Source of the DNA: Mycolicibacterium septicum DSM 44393
GTDB taxonomy: Bacteria > Actinomycetota > Actinomycetes > Mycobacteriales > Mycobacteriaceae
NCBI RefSeq assembly: GCF_000455325.1
Contig: NZ_HG322951.1
Coordinates: 4,102,650 to 4,166,649, forward strand
Reading direction: 5' to 3'
Length of the DNA stretch: 64,000 bases
Positions 32,321-41,596 of the stretch are shown piece after piece. The position numbers were made by a program, and so were the translations under genes. The notes beneath the pieces are model-generated. The model searched no databases. It was not told the DNA's origin and saw only the letters and a list, made by a program, of their open reading frames with translations. The stretch's first letter is position 1; every line of letters starts with the position of its first letter.

Positions 32321-33175
32321 ATCGGCACATACGCGGTTACCGGGTCCGCATCCGGCATGGGATTGCAGGCCGCCGAACGGCTGCGAGACCTCGGGCACAC
32401 CGTGATCGGCGTGGACGTGAAGTCCGGCGAGGTGGTGGCCGATCTGTCCACTCCGCAGGGGCGCCGCGCAGCGGCCGACGGCGTGTCGGCAGCGTGCGAC
32501 GGGGTGCTCGACGGCGCCGTGCTGGCCGCCGGACTGGGTCCCGGGCCCGGCGCTGACCGGAACCGGTTGATCGCCGAGGTCAACTTCCTCGGCGTGGTGG
32601 AGCTCCTGGATGCCTTGCGCCCGGCACTGGCCGCCGCGGACCGAGCCAAAGTGGTTGTGATCGCCAGCAATTCGACGACCACCGTACCGGTCGTCCCGCA
32701 CCGGACCATTCGGGCGCTGCTGGCGCGTGACACCGACAAGGCGGTGCGCTCGTTGCGACTGCTGGGCCGCAACGGGTCGGCCATCATGTACGCGGCCTCC
32801 AAGATCGCGGTCAGCCGCTGGCTGCGGATCAACGCGGTCACCGCGGCATGGGCCGGTGCCGGGATCCGGCTCAACGCACTGGCCCCCGGGGCGATCCTGA
32901 CGCCGTTGCTCGAGGCTCAACTCGCGGATCCGCGCGAGGGCCGCGCAGTACGGTCCTTCCCGGTGCCGATCGGCGGCTACGGCGACGCCGGCCATCTGGC
33001 CGACTGGATCTGCTTCATGCTGTCGGACTCGGCCGATTTCCTCTGCGGCAGTGTGGTGTTCGTCGACGGAGGCTCCGACGCCTTCTTCCGTCCGCGGGAT
33101 TGGCCGAAGTCCGTGCCGGTACGGCGGCTGCCGCAGTACCTGTGGCGGTTCGCGCGCGGCGTCCGGCATGGGTGA
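32321..33175 (+). CDS. Short-chain dehydrogenase/reductase with apparent ATC start codon
   Basis: A 284-residue SDR (3-alpha-hydroxysteroid dehydrogenase-like): GTYAVTGSASGMGLQAAE cofactor motif, VIASNSTTT, catalytic YAASKIAVSRW and a late FVDGGSDAFF. No in-frame ATG, GTG, TTG or CTG lies near the conserved start. A perfect AAGGAGG at 32309-32315 sits five bases before ATC at 32321, which would give I-G-T-Y-A-V. So either this is a rare ATC start or a sequencing error for ATG. The stop overlaps the next MFS gene by 8 bases. Confidence 0.75.
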   Translation: MGTYAVTGSASGMGLQAAERLRDLGHTVIGVDVKSGEVVADLSTPQGRRAAADGVSAACDGVLDGAVLAAGLGPGPGADRNRLIAEVNFLGVVELLDALRPALAAADRAKVVVIASNSTTTVPVVPHRTIRALLARDTDKAVRSLRLLGRNGSAIMYAASKIAVSRWLRINAVTAAWAGAGIRLNALAPGAILTPLLEAQLADPREGRAVRSFPVPIGGYGDAGHLADWICFMLSDSADFLCGSVVFVDGGSDAFFRPRDWPKSVPVRRLPQYLWRFARGVRHG

Positions 33176-34469
33176 GACCGGCCAGGCGCCGCTGGCCACC
33201 GTGCCGCCCGCAGCCGCCGACGGGCACGGGCCGCGCCGGGCGTGGGCGGCGGTCGCACTGTTGACCCTGGTCGGGACCCTCAACTACGTCGATCGGTTCC
33301 TGCCTGGGGTGCTGGCCGAGCCCATCAAACACGACCTCGCCCTGTCGGACACCGCGATCGGGGTGATCAACGGTTTCGGCTTCCTCATCGTGTACGCGGT
33401 GCTCGGCATCGCGGTGGCTCGAATCGCCGACCGGGGAACGTATGGCGCGGTGGTCGCGGCCTGCCTGACGCTGTGGGGCACCATGACCATGCTCGGTGGC
33501 GCCGTGCAGTCCGGATTTCAGCTCGCCCTCACCAGGGTGGGCGTTGCGGTGGGTGAAGCCGGCAGCACCCCGGCCGCGCACGCGTACGTGGCCCGCAACT
33601 TCGCCCCGCAGCGTCGCGCGGCACCGCTGGCGGTGCTCACCTTCGCCATCCCCCTGGCCAGCGGCGCCAGCCTGATCGGCGGCGGGCTGTTGGCCGACAA
33701 CCTCGGCTGGCGAACGGCTTTCGTGGTGATGGGTGCGATCAGCGTGGTGTTCGCCCCGCTGGTGCTGCTGTTGGTCGGGGTTCGCCAGTCACTGCCGGTG
33801 ACGGCGCCCACGGAACCGGGCACGCAGGTCGAGTGGTGGGCTCTGCTGCGTAAACGCAGCTTCCTGTCACTCGTCGGCGGCACCGCGTTCATCGCGGCCG
33901 CCGGGTACTCGCTGACCACGTTCACCCCGGCCTTCCTGATGCGGACCCGGTCGATGACGCTCAGTGAGGTCGGGTGGGAGTACGGCCTGGCCACCGGGGT
34001 GGCCGGAGTCCTGGGGCTGCTGATCGTGGGCCGACTGGCGGACCGGCTGGCAACGCGCGATCCGCGCTGGCTGCTGTGGATCGTGGTGCTGACCACGGCC
34101 CTACTGCTGCCGGCCTCGGTGCTGGCGTTCACGGTGGAGAGTCGCGTGGCGTGCGTGTGGTTCCTGGCGCTGAGCTACATCATCGGCACGTCGTACATGG
34201 CCCCGTCGATCGCGGCCATTCAACGGCTGGTGCTGCCCGGGCAGCGGGCGACCGCCTCGGCGATCTTCTTGTTCTTCAATGCGACCCTGGGGGCTGTCGG
34301 CCCGTTCGTCACCGGCCTGATCAGTGACACGCTGACCCCTGATCTCGGCGCACACGCGCTGGGCCGGGCGCTGCTGATCCTGGTGCCGACGCTGCAGCTG
34401 ATGGCCATGGGTTGCTATCTGATGGGCACGCGCTGGTACCGCGGCGACATCGTCGAGGAAGATTTCTAG
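33168..34469 (+). CDS. MFS transporter (spinster/hexuronate-like)
   Basis: A 433-residue transporter with twelve predicted membrane segments. Landmarks are LNYVDRFLPGVLAEPIKHDL at the first segment, GEAGSTPAAHAYVARNF in segment 4-5 loop and GRLADRLATRDPRW after segment 8. The N-terminal YVDRF motif and GEAG signature fit the Spns/ExuT-type MFS branch that moves organic anions or lipids. ATG at 33168 lies inside the end of the SDR gene, so transport and oxidoreduction of one compound are probably linked. Confidence 0.83.
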   Translation: MGETGQAPLATVPPAAADGHGPRRAWAAVALLTLVGTLNYVDRFLPGVLAEPIKHDLALSDTAIGVINGFGFLIVYAVLGIAVARIADRGTYGAVVAACLTLWGTMTMLGGAVQSGFQLALTRVGVAVGEAGSTPAAHAYVARNFAPQRRAAPLAVLTFAIPLASGASLIGGGLLADNLGWRTAFVVMGAISVVFAPLVLLLVGVRQSLPVTAPTEPGTQVEWWALLRKRSFLSLVGGTAFIAAAGYSLTTFTPAFLMRTRSMTLSEVGWEYGLATGVAGVLGLLIVGRLADRLATRDPRWLLWIVVLTTALLLPASVLAFTVESRVACVWFLALSYIIGTSYMAPSIAAIQRLVLPGQRATASAIFLFFNATLGAVGPFVTGLISDTLTPDLGAHALGRALLILVPTLQLMAMGCYLMGTRWYRGDIVEEDF

Positions 34470-34485
34470 AGCGAGGTCGATCGGC

Positions 34486-34881
34486 CTAGCCAGTGGCCGG
34501 GTCTGCCGCGCGGTCCCGACGGCGGGTGGCGCCCCACAGTCCCACCGCGATGCCGACCACGGCTCCCCCGAGGCCGATGACCTGCTGCGACCGTGGCAGC
34601 TGGTCGTGTACCGCCATCCCGCCGAGCAGGTCCGCGGCATCAGCCCCGCCGGAGGCCAGGAACCAGCCGCGGGTGTCCCTGCCCCGCAGTCCCGCCGTAA
34701 GCAGCAGGCCGCCGATCAGCGCATCGCGATAGCCCATCGACCGCCACATCAGCTGCGCGGTCGCGTCCGGCGTTTCCCGTCCGCCCCATAGCCGGTCGGC
34801 CCGCTTCGGGTCGACGAGAAACGAGACGCCCGACGCGAATCGGATGGCACCGGCGGCCAGCGCGGCCCGGTCGATCGACAT
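34486..34881 (-). CDS. Small membrane protein of unknown function (DUF4267-like)
   Basis: A 131-residue protein with three or four hydrophobic segments: around residues 8-22, 54-64, 78-90 and 100-117. The pattern FLVDPKRADRLWG then MGYRDALIGGLLL is recurrent in small actinobacterial membrane proteins annotated DUF4267-like; I am not certain of the family. The C-terminus is basic (RRRDRAA). It is convergent with the MFS gene, 16 bases apart. Confidence 0.65.
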   Translation of the reverse strand: MSIDRAALAAGAIRFASGVSFLVDPKRADRLWGGRETPDATAQLMWRSMGYRDALIGGLLLTAGLRGRDTRGWFLASGGADAADLLGGMAVHDQLPRSQQVIGLGGAVVGIAVGLWGATRRRDRAADPATG

Positions 34882-34943
34882 GGCGTGCAGCCTAGGGTCC
34901 GGGCGGAAGCCACAGAACCGTTATCTGCGAATCCGGTCCGGCG

Positions 34944-35105
34944 TCAGGACTTCTTGTTCTTCTTCGGATCGATGACCGTCGGCGGTCCGTCGGGATGCAG
35001 CGCACCGCCCTCGTTGAGCCAGTCGGCAATCTCCGCGGCATCTTCGCGCGTGACCGGCCGACGCCTACTGAACAGCGATTTCACCTTCTTGGTCAGCTTC
35101 GGCAT
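34944..35105 (-). CDS. Small basic protein of unknown function
   Basis: A 53-residue protein, MPKLTKKVKSLFSRRRPVTR then EDAAEIADWLNEGGALHPDG and a Lys-rich tail PKKNKKS. The basic N-terminus and acidic helix suggest a nucleic-acid or ribosome contact, but nothing is known. ATG at 35105 is well placed and codon use is normal for the genome. It is divergent from the isocitrate lyase gene; the 208 bases between hold no strong promoter match that I can see. Confidence 0.6.
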   Translation of the reverse strand: MPKLTKKVKSLFSRRRPVTREDAAEIADWLNEGGALHPDGPPTVIDPKKNKKS

Positions 35106-35313
35106 ACCCCCGATGGTAGGGGCGAATCGAGGCGACGACCGCGGCTTGGCGAAGGCTGTGAAACCGCTTGTCAAACTGGCTGGAATACAGAGCTTTTCGA
35201 CGAAGCCAGACGATGGGTGCCGCCGGGCACCGCGACGATTTTTCCGCAACCGGTCCCTCGAATCGTCTCCGCCGCGATAATCGAGGTAGCCGAGCTCGAA
35301 GAGGAGCAAACCC

Positions 35314-37593
35314 ATGGCCACCATCGAAGCCAACGCAGAGACATCACCGTTCCGGGAGGATGTCGAGGCCACCCAGGCCTACATCGACAGTCCTCGGTTC
35401 GCGGGCATCACCCGGCTGTACTCGGCGCGTCAGGTCGCCGAGCAGCGTGGCACGATCCCGTCGGATTATCCGGTGGCCCGTGAGGCCGCCACGGCGTTCT
35501 TTCCCTACCTCCGCGATCTGTTCGCCCAGAAGCTGAGCATCACCACCTTCGGTCCGTATTCGCCGGGTCAGGCGGTCGTGATGAAACGGATGGGGATCCG
35601 AGGGATCTATCTCGGTGGATGGGCCACCTCGGCCAAGGGATCCATCAGTGAGGATCCCGGGCCCGACCTGGCCAGCTACCCGCTGAGCCAGGTGCCCGAC
35701 GAGGCGGCCGGGCTGGTGCGGGCGCTGCTGACCGCCGACCGCAACCAGCAGTATCTGCGGCTGCGGATGACCCCCGAACAGCGCGCGGCCACCCCGGCGG
35801 TCGACTACCGGCCGTTCATCATCGCCGACGCCGACACCGGTCACGGTGGCGATCCGCATGTGCGCAACCTTGTCCGCCGCTTCGTCGAGTCCGGGGTGCC
35901 GGGTTATCACATCGAGGATCAGCGTCCCGGCACCAAGAAATGCGGACACCAGGGCGGCAAGGTGCTGGTGCCCTCGGATGAGCAGATCAAACGGCTCAAC
36001 ACCGCGCGATTCCAGCTGGACATCATGCGGGTGCCCGGCATCATCGTCGCGCGTACCGACGCCGAGGCCGCGAACCTGATCGACAGCCGCGCCGACGAGC
36101 GTGATCAACCATTCCTGCTGGGCGCGACGAACCTTTCCGTGCCGACGTACAAGTCGTGTTTCCTGGCAATGGTGCGCCGGTTCTACGACCTCGGTGTCAC
36201 CGAGCTCAACGGCCATCTGCTGTACGCGCTGCCCGCCGGCGAGTACGCGACCGCCGAGGCCTGGCTGGAACGCCAGGGCCTCACCAGCACCATCGCCGAC
36301 GCCGTCAAGGCGCATGTGGCCGGCGATTCGGTGGACACGATGTTCGACAAGGTCGAGTCGGCATTCGTCGAGGCGTGGCAGGCCGACGCCGGTCTGAACA
36401 CCTACGGCGAGGCGGTCGCCGAGCTTCTGGAGTACCGCGCGAAGGAAGGCGAGCCCGCCGCGATGAGCGCCGCCGACTGGCGCGCCTTCGCTGCCCGGGC
36501 ATCGCTGTACACGGCGCAGGAGAAGGCGCACGAGCTGGGCGCCGACGTGGCCTGGGACTGCGAGCGGGTCAAGACCCCCGAGGGCTACTACCAGGTTCGC
36601 GGCGGCATCCCGTATGCGATCGCGAAGTCGCTGGCGGCCGCTCCGTTCGCCGACATCCTGTGGATGGAGACCAAGACCGCCGACCTGGCCGATGCCAAGC
36701 AGTTCGCCGACGCCATCCACGCCGAGTTCCCCGACCAGATGCTGGCCTACAACCTGTCACCGTCGTTCAACTGGGACACCACCGGGATGACCGATGACGA
36801 GATGCGGGCGTTCCCTGCTGAACTCGGCAAGATGGGGTTCGTCTTCAACTTCATCACCTACGGCGGACATCAGGTCGACGGCGTGGCGTGCGAGGAGTTC
36901 GCGACGTCCCTGCAGCAGGAGGGCATGCTGGCGCTGGCCCGGCTGCAACGCAAGATGCGGCTGGTCGAATCTCCTTACCGCACACCGCAAACCCTGGTGG
37001 GCGGGCCGCGCAGCGACGCCGCGCTGGCCGCCTCTTCGGGCCGCACCGCCACCACCAAGGCGATGGGCGCGGGCTCCACGCAACACCAGCATCTGGTGCA
37101 GACCGAGGTGCCCAAGAAGCTGCTGGAGGAATGGCTGGCGCTGTGGGGCGATTACTACAAGATCGGCGAGAACCTGCGCGTGCAGCTTCGGCCGCGCCGC
37201 GCCGGGTCGGACGTGCTCGACCTCGGCATCTACGGCGACGGTGAGGAGCCACTGGCCAACGTCGTCGTCGACCCCATCAAGGACCGGCATGGCCGCAACA
37301 TCCTGACGGTGCGCGACCAGAACACCTTCGCCGAGAAGCTGCGCAAGAAGCGCCTGATGGATCTGATCCATGTATGGCTGATCCACCGGTTCAAGCCGGA
37401 GATCGTCTACTACGTGACGCCGACCGAGGACAACGTCTATCAGACGGAGAAGATGAAGGCGCACGGCATCTTCAGCGATGTGTACCAGGAGGTCGGCGAG
37501 ATCATCGTCGCCGATGTGAACCAGGCCCGCATCGATGAGCTGCTGGCACCCGATCGTGAAGCGCTGGGACGGTTGATCCGCAAGGAGGACTGA
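35314..37593 (+). CDS. aceA: Isocitrate lyase, long ICL2 form
   Basis: A 759-residue isocitrate lyase, splitting isocitrate to glyoxylate and succinate in the glyoxylate shunt (also able to act as methylisocitrate lyase in mycobacteria). The catalytic loop TKKCGHQGGKVL puts the nucleophile at Cys210; metal and substrate residues are in ADADTGHGG and VARTDAEA. The length and the extra C-terminal region from about residue 600 match M. tuberculosis ICL2 (AceAa+AceAb), whose C-terminal domain gates activity in response to acyl-CoAs. Here it is one intact gene. AGAGGAG precedes the ATG. It supports growth on fatty acids and sterols. Confidence 0.93.
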   Translation: MATIEANAETSPFREDVEATQAYIDSPRFAGITRLYSARQVAEQRGTIPSDYPVAREAATAFFPYLRDLFAQKLSITTFGPYSPGQAVVMKRMGIRGIYLGGWATSAKGSISEDPGPDLASYPLSQVPDEAAGLVRALLTADRNQQYLRLRMTPEQRAATPAVDYRPFIIADADTGHGGDPHVRNLVRRFVESGVPGYHIEDQRPGTKKCGHQGGKVLVPSDEQIKRLNTARFQLDIMRVPGIIVARTDAEAANLIDSRADERDQPFLLGATNLSVPTYKSCFLAMVRRFYDLGVTELNGHLLYALPAGEYATAEAWLERQGLTSTIADAVKAHVAGDSVDTMFDKVESAFVEAWQADAGLNTYGEAVAELLEYRAKEGEPAAMSAADWRAFAARASLYTAQEKAHELGADVAWDCERVKTPEGYYQVRGGIPYAIAKSLAAAPFADILWMETKTADLADAKQFADAIHAEFPDQMLAYNLSPSFNWDTTGMTDDEMRAFPAELGKMGFVFNFITYGGHQVDGVACEEFATSLQQEGMLALARLQRKMRLVESPYRTPQTLVGGPRSDAALAASSGRTATTKAMGAGSTQHQHLVQTEVPKKLLEEWLALWGDYYKIGENLRVQLRPRRAGSDVLDLGIYGDGEEPLANVVVDPIKDRHGRNILTVRDQNTFAEKLRKKRLMDLIHVWLIHRFKPEIVYYVTPTEDNVYQTEKMKAHGIFSDVYQEVGEIIVADVNQARIDELLAPDREALGRLIRKED

Positions 37594-37617
37594 GGTTTTC
37601 GCCGGGCTCGTACCGCG

Positions 37618-38388
37618 TCACTGACGCATGTGCGATGCCCCGCCGATGTACCAGGTCTGGCCGTTGATCCATTCGGCGTCGTCCGACAGCAGGAACGCAG
37701 TGACCGCGGCCAGGTCCGCGGGCCTGCCGAGGCGCGTGACCTTGGCCGCCATCAGGAACATCTGCTGTATCTGTTGATCGTTCTGGCGTTCCTGCGTCTC
37801 CCCCATCACCAGGCCCGGCATCACGGCGTTGCTGCGAATCCCCTTGGCTCCGTAGTTGTTCGCCACGTGCCGGGTGAGCTGGTTGACCGCGGCCTTGGAG
37901 GCGTTGTAGGCGACGTGCATCGGGTCGGTTCCCAGTGAGCCCCCCGATGAGGTGTTGACGATGCTGCCGCCGCCGTTTTCGAGCAGGTGCGGCAGCACGG
38001 CGCGAATGGTGCGCACGAAGCCGAGCAGGTTGACGTCGAGGGTGCGGTGCCATACCTCGAACGGGGTGTCGAGGATCGTGGTGTCACGTCCGAGGTTGTT
38101 CTCCGACAGATCGGCACCGACGTTGTCCAATCCGTGGACCGCACCGAACTCCGAGATCGTGGCGTCGACGAGGTGCCGGACGGATTCATCGTCGGCCAAG
38201 TCGAATTCGACTGCGATGGCACTGCCGCCGGCGACCGTGATGTCTTCGGCGGTGGCTTTCGCCCCCGCCGCGTTGATGTCACCGACGACCACCGAGGCGC
38301 CCTCGGCGGCCAACCGTTTGGCGGTGCCGGCACCGATGCCGGTTGCTCCCCCGGCGATGATGAACGTCTTGCCCTCAAGCCCGAGCAT
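37618..38388 (-). CDS. Short-chain dehydrogenase/reductase
   Basis: A 256-residue SDR with AGGATGIGAGTA, then DNVGADLSENN where NAG is replaced by NVG, the Ser in NTSSGGSLG and YNASKAAVNQ as the Y-x3-K motif. The end WINGQTWYIGGAS is typical of fatty-acid or steroid SDRs. It is the last gene of the LysR-flanked operon (SDR, sulfotransferase, DUF7064/7065 protein, SDR); its ATG overlaps the upstream gene by 14 bases. It is convergent with aceA. Confidence 0.82.
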   Translation of the reverse strand: MLGLEGKTFIIAGGATGIGAGTAKRLAAEGASVVVGDINAAGAKATAEDITVAGGSAIAVEFDLADDESVRHLVDATISEFGAVHGLDNVGADLSENNLGRDTTILDTPFEVWHRTLDVNLLGFVRTIRAVLPHLLENGGGSIVNTSSGGSLGTDPMHVAYNASKAAVNQLTRHVANNYGAKGIRSNAVMPGLVMGETQERQNDQQIQQMFLMAAKVTRLGRPADLAAVTAFLLSDDAEWINGQTWYIGGASHMRQ

Positions 38389-39448
38389 CGAGATCGATCT
38401 TCTCGATCGGGTTGGACCGCTCCAGCATGCCGAAGGTCTCCTCGCCGTCCCAGCGGTAGCGCACACCGGCTTGTTGCAGGGCCGGGAAGTTGGGGTTCTC
38501 CTTCTTCATCTCGCGCACCGAGAAGGTGTTGTCGTTGTGGTGGATGTCGTGGGTCGAGTACACCGTCTCGCCCTCGATGTGCACCGTGCCGTCGGCGGTT
38601 TCCAGCACCACGGAGACGTCTTCGCCGAGGGCCTGCAGCTTGGTCAGCCAGGGTGCCCGCACCGCCCGGGCCGGGATGAGGTCGCCGTCGCCGGTGAAGA
38701 TGTAGCCCTCGTTGAAGGTGGGCTGCCCGTCGTCACGCGGGGGGTAGGCGATGTAACCAAAAGCCTTGCCGCTGGGGAAGACCGCCGATTGCCAGGCGTG
38801 GCCCCAGAAGCTGCCCAGCTTGCGGACCCCCTGCCTGCGGATCCGCAGGCCGCTGCCGGTGAAATCCTGACTGTCCCCGTCGAGCGTCACCGATCCGCGC
38901 GCCCGGAACAGTTGCTCGTAGCGGGGGCCGCCCATCAGGTCGCCTTCCACCGAGTTCTTGATCCGGTCGGCCGCGTCCTGCTGTAGCGCCCCCTGGATCC
39001 ACGGAGGGACGGCCATCTTGGCCTCGACCTGGAACGCCACGTCGACCAGGGGGCCGTCCGACTTTCCCGCGACCAGATCTGCCGCCGATGTCTGAACGGC
39101 CTTGCCCGCGTACGTCATCGTCCAGGTGTCGAACGGATCGACGCAGCGGAAGGCCAGCCCGCCTGCTCCGAGAACGGTCGGCTTGCCGTCGGGCCCTTCG
39201 GCAGGCAGGGACGGACCGCCGTCGCGCAGGCGGTACACCCGGCCGTCGGGGAACGCGACATTGATCTGCATCTCGTGGTTGTCCCAGTTCGCGGCGACGG
39301 CCTCGATCCCGATGCGGGGCAAACCGATCTGCCCGCGGTCGTCGACGGTCCAAAAACTCACCGAGTCCCGCATTTCCGGGTTGTCCGGCCGTTGGGCGAA
39401 CACGTACTCGCGGGACGGGTCGATACCGCCGGTGAGGTCGATTGCCAT
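38375..39448 (-). CDS. DUF7064/DUF7065 domain protein
   Basis: A 357-residue cytoplasmic protein starting MAIDLTGGIDPSREYVFAQR. The sequence is beta-rich throughout, with YVFAQRP, DNHEMQINVAFPDGRVYRL and a second half containing FNEGYIFTGDGD and GEDVSVVLETADGTVHIEGE. This matches what I recall as DUF7065 followed by DUF7064, two lipocalin-like/CrtC-type barrels likely to bind hydrophobic ligands. No catalytic residues can be named. Its place between a sulfotransferase and SDRs points to a lipid or steroid pathway. Confidence 0.7.
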   Translation of the reverse strand: MAIDLTGGIDPSREYVFAQRPDNPEMRDSVSFWTVDDRGQIGLPRIGIEAVAANWDNHEMQINVAFPDGRVYRLRDGGPSLPAEGPDGKPTVLGAGGLAFRCVDPFDTWTMTYAGKAVQTSAADLVAGKSDGPLVDVAFQVEAKMAVPPWIQGALQQDAADRIKNSVEGDLMGGPRYEQLFRARGSVTLDGDSQDFTGSGLRIRRQGVRKLGSFWGHAWQSAVFPSGKAFGYIAYPPRDDGQPTFNEGYIFTGDGDLIPARAVRAPWLTKLQALGEDVSVVLETADGTVHIEGETVYSTHDIHHNDNTFSVREMKKENPNFPALQQAGVRYRWDGEETFGMLERSNPIEKIDLDARA

Positions 39449-39462
39449 GTGGGGCTCCTGTT

Positions 39463-40598
39463 CTAGCCGGCGCGGGTGGTCCAGCGGTTGGCATGGTCGG
39501 TGTAACGGGCGAAACGGGGACGCACGTGGTCCAGGTCGATGTCGAACATTGCCGGGTCGGCGTGCGAACTGGCTTTCGCGTTTCGGCGGCGGCCTGAGTC
39601 CACCAACTGCCCATCCGTGTGGCGAACTCGTCGGTCACGGGCTGGCCGAGCCAGGCGTAGAGGCCGGTGACCTCACCGATCGGATCGGCCTGCATGGCCC
39701 GGAAATCGATGTCGTAGAAGCGGTCCTGCGCACCGTCCGCCCGGAAGCGCAAGGCCCGGTCCATGCCCAGCGACCAGTGTTCGACATTGAGCCTGCCGAT
39801 GTAGGGCCGGTCGATCTCGTCGGTGAAGGTGCCGATGATGTCAGCGTAAAGGTCTGCCACGGACAGGATGACATCGGTCGGATCCCGGTGTGTCATCACG
39901 AATCTGGCGTCGGGAAACACCTGGCCGACCGCTTCCAACCACAGCACGTGCGATGGACATTTCAGCCGCCACGGCCGGTCGGGTTCACCCCACTGCAGCA
40001 GCTTCATCACCCGCCGCTGATACGCCAGAGTCGTTGTCAGGTCGGCCTTTTCCACGAGCCAGGTGGAGTACGTGGGCACCTGGGCGAAAGACTGGAACAG
40101 ATGTGACTTGAAGTCCAGGGCCATCAGCTCGTGACATTCCATGGGACCGTGTGTGTCCGCGGGCACGTGATACCGGGTGCCGACCATCTCCCCCTTGTCG
40201 GGCGGGACCCGCGGATCCACACCCCGAACCGTGGACGGCGGCGGGCACGGCTGCGAGGATTCCCATCGCCGCAGATACCGGATGTCCGGGTCCTGCGCGA
40301 GCAGCATCGACAGCGCCGTGGACCCTGTGCGCGGCAGACCCAAGCCGATGACGGGGGCGACGATCGGGACCTCGTCGATCTCCGGGTGGCGTCGGTACCA
40401 GTCTTCGACCTGCAGGCGCTGGGCCAGATAACCGGTGATGCGGGGGTAGAGGAATGCCTGTCCGCGCTCGTTGAGCCGGGCCTCGGTGTCCAACGAGGAC
40501 AGCAGGATGCCCAGCCCCTCTTCGAACGAATCGTCGCCGAAGTCCGTCAGACCGGTCTGCTCGGCGGCACCGGCCTTGATATCCGTGACGGTCGGCAT
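39463..40598 (-). pseudogene. Sulfotransferase family protein, frameshifted near the 3' end
   Basis: The first 340 residues are an intact PAPS-dependent sulfotransferase: 5'-phosphosulfate loop GLGLPRTGSTALS near residues 85-97 and 3'-phosphate motif VMTHRDPTDVILS. After AAAETRK the frame changes and would run as a nonsense 621-residue product across the next gene. Adding one base at the T3 run 39574-39576 restores ASSHADPAMFDIDLDHVRPR and a stop at 39463, giving the usual length of about 378. So the gene is either recently broken or carries a sequencing error. Mycobacterial relatives sulfate lipids or steroids. It starts 1 base after the upstream SDR stop. Confidence 0.78.
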
Positions 40599-40599
40599 C

Positions 40600-41475
40600 T
40601 CAGTTCATCCACTGCCCGCCGGCGACATCGATCGTCTGCCCGCACAGGTAATCCGCCGCCTCCGACGCCAGGAATGCCACCATGTTGGCCGCTTCCTCGG
40701 GCAGCGACGCGCGGCCGAGTTGCACCTGCGTGGTGATGGCCTCCAGGATCGCGCCCCGGCCCGCGAAATGGGCCGGGGTCTTCGGGTCGAGCAGGTACTC
40801 CATCATCTCCGGTTTGATCATGATCCCCGGCGCGACGCCGAGCACGTTCACCCCGCGCGGGGCCACCTCGTGGGCGAGATTGCGGGTGAAGCCGACGACA
40901 CCCGACTTGCAGGCGTTGTACACCACCAGGCCGCGCTGTTGGATCCGGCCGCCCACCGACCCGATGTTGATGATCTTGCCCGACCCCTGCGGGAGCAGGA
41001 ATTCCAGCGCGGCATGGGCGCCGTACATCATCATGGTCAGGCTGCCCAGCACGGTGTGGTCGATGTCGGCCTTGGTGTGGTTCTCGAACGGACCGCCGAC
41101 GACCATCACGGGGTTGTTGACCATGATGTCCAGCCCGCCCAGTTCTTCGTGCGCAGTGTGGACCGCGTCATGCACCTGATCCCAGTCGGACATGTCGGCC
41201 TTCACCGGGTAGGCCTTGACCCCCCACCGCTGTTCGATCTCGGCAGCGCGGCGCTCGACCTTCTCGAAAGTTCGCCCGATCAATGCCACGTCGGCGCCGA
41301 GACCCGCCAAGCGATTGGCGATGGCCTGGCCCAGGCCATCTCCGCCTGCGCCGGTCACAAACGCCTTCTTGCCCGACAGATCCATCAAATCGGTGACCCG
41401 TTTGTCGATGATGTGGCGCGGCAGGCTGTCGAGATTCAGGGCTGCGATGGCCTCGGCATCGTCGTGCACCGTCAT
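40600..41475 (-). CDS. Short-chain dehydrogenase/reductase, first gene of the LysR-flanked operon
   Basis: A 291-residue SDR with TGAGGDGLGQAIANRLA as cofactor loop, VNNPVM in place of NNAG, NIGSVGGRIQQRG and the catalytic YNACKSGVVG. A 30-residue helical N-terminal extension (IAALNLDSLPRHIIDKRVTD) precedes the Rossmann fold. GAGAGGAG lies before its ATG. It heads an operon of four genes and diverges from a LysR regulator 121 bases away, the usual arrangement for LysR control. Confidence 0.83.
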   Translation of the reverse strand: MTVHDDAEAIAALNLDSLPRHIIDKRVTDLMDLSGKKAFVTGAGGDGLGQAIANRLAGLGADVALIGRTFEKVERRAAEIEQRWGVKAYPVKADMSDWDQVHDAVHTAHEELGGLDIMVNNPVMVVGGPFENHTKADIDHTVLGSLTMMMYGAHAALEFLLPQGSGKIINIGSVGGRIQQRGLVVYNACKSGVVGFTRNLAHEVAPRGVNVLGVAPGIMIKPEMMEYLLDPKTPAHFAGRGAILEAITTQVQLGRASLPEEAANMVAFLASEAADYLCGQTIDVAGGQWMN

Positions 41476-41570
41476 GGGGTGTCTCCTCTCACCATGGCTT
41501 CGATCGGAAACGCTATGGCCGGGGACAAGCGGGGAGGTAATACCGATTTCGGGTTCCAGTCATGCCGAGA

Positions 41571-41593
41571 TTCGATGGCTGGTATATCTCGAA
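41571..41593. promoter_or_regulatory. Inverted repeat, candidate LysR binding site
   Basis: TTCGA and TCGAA arms are 13 bases apart, ending 3 bases before the LysR start codon. T-N11-A spacing is possible within it. The position would suit autorepression. The recognition site for activation of the divergent operon would be expected further left and is not obvious. Confidence 0.35.
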
Positions 41594-41596
41594 GCG

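Noticed and set aside
38733..39462. C-terminal half of a 621-residue sulfotransferase fusion
   Set aside because: It is the out-of-frame reading of the DUF7064/7065 gene after a one-base frameshift, not a fused domain.
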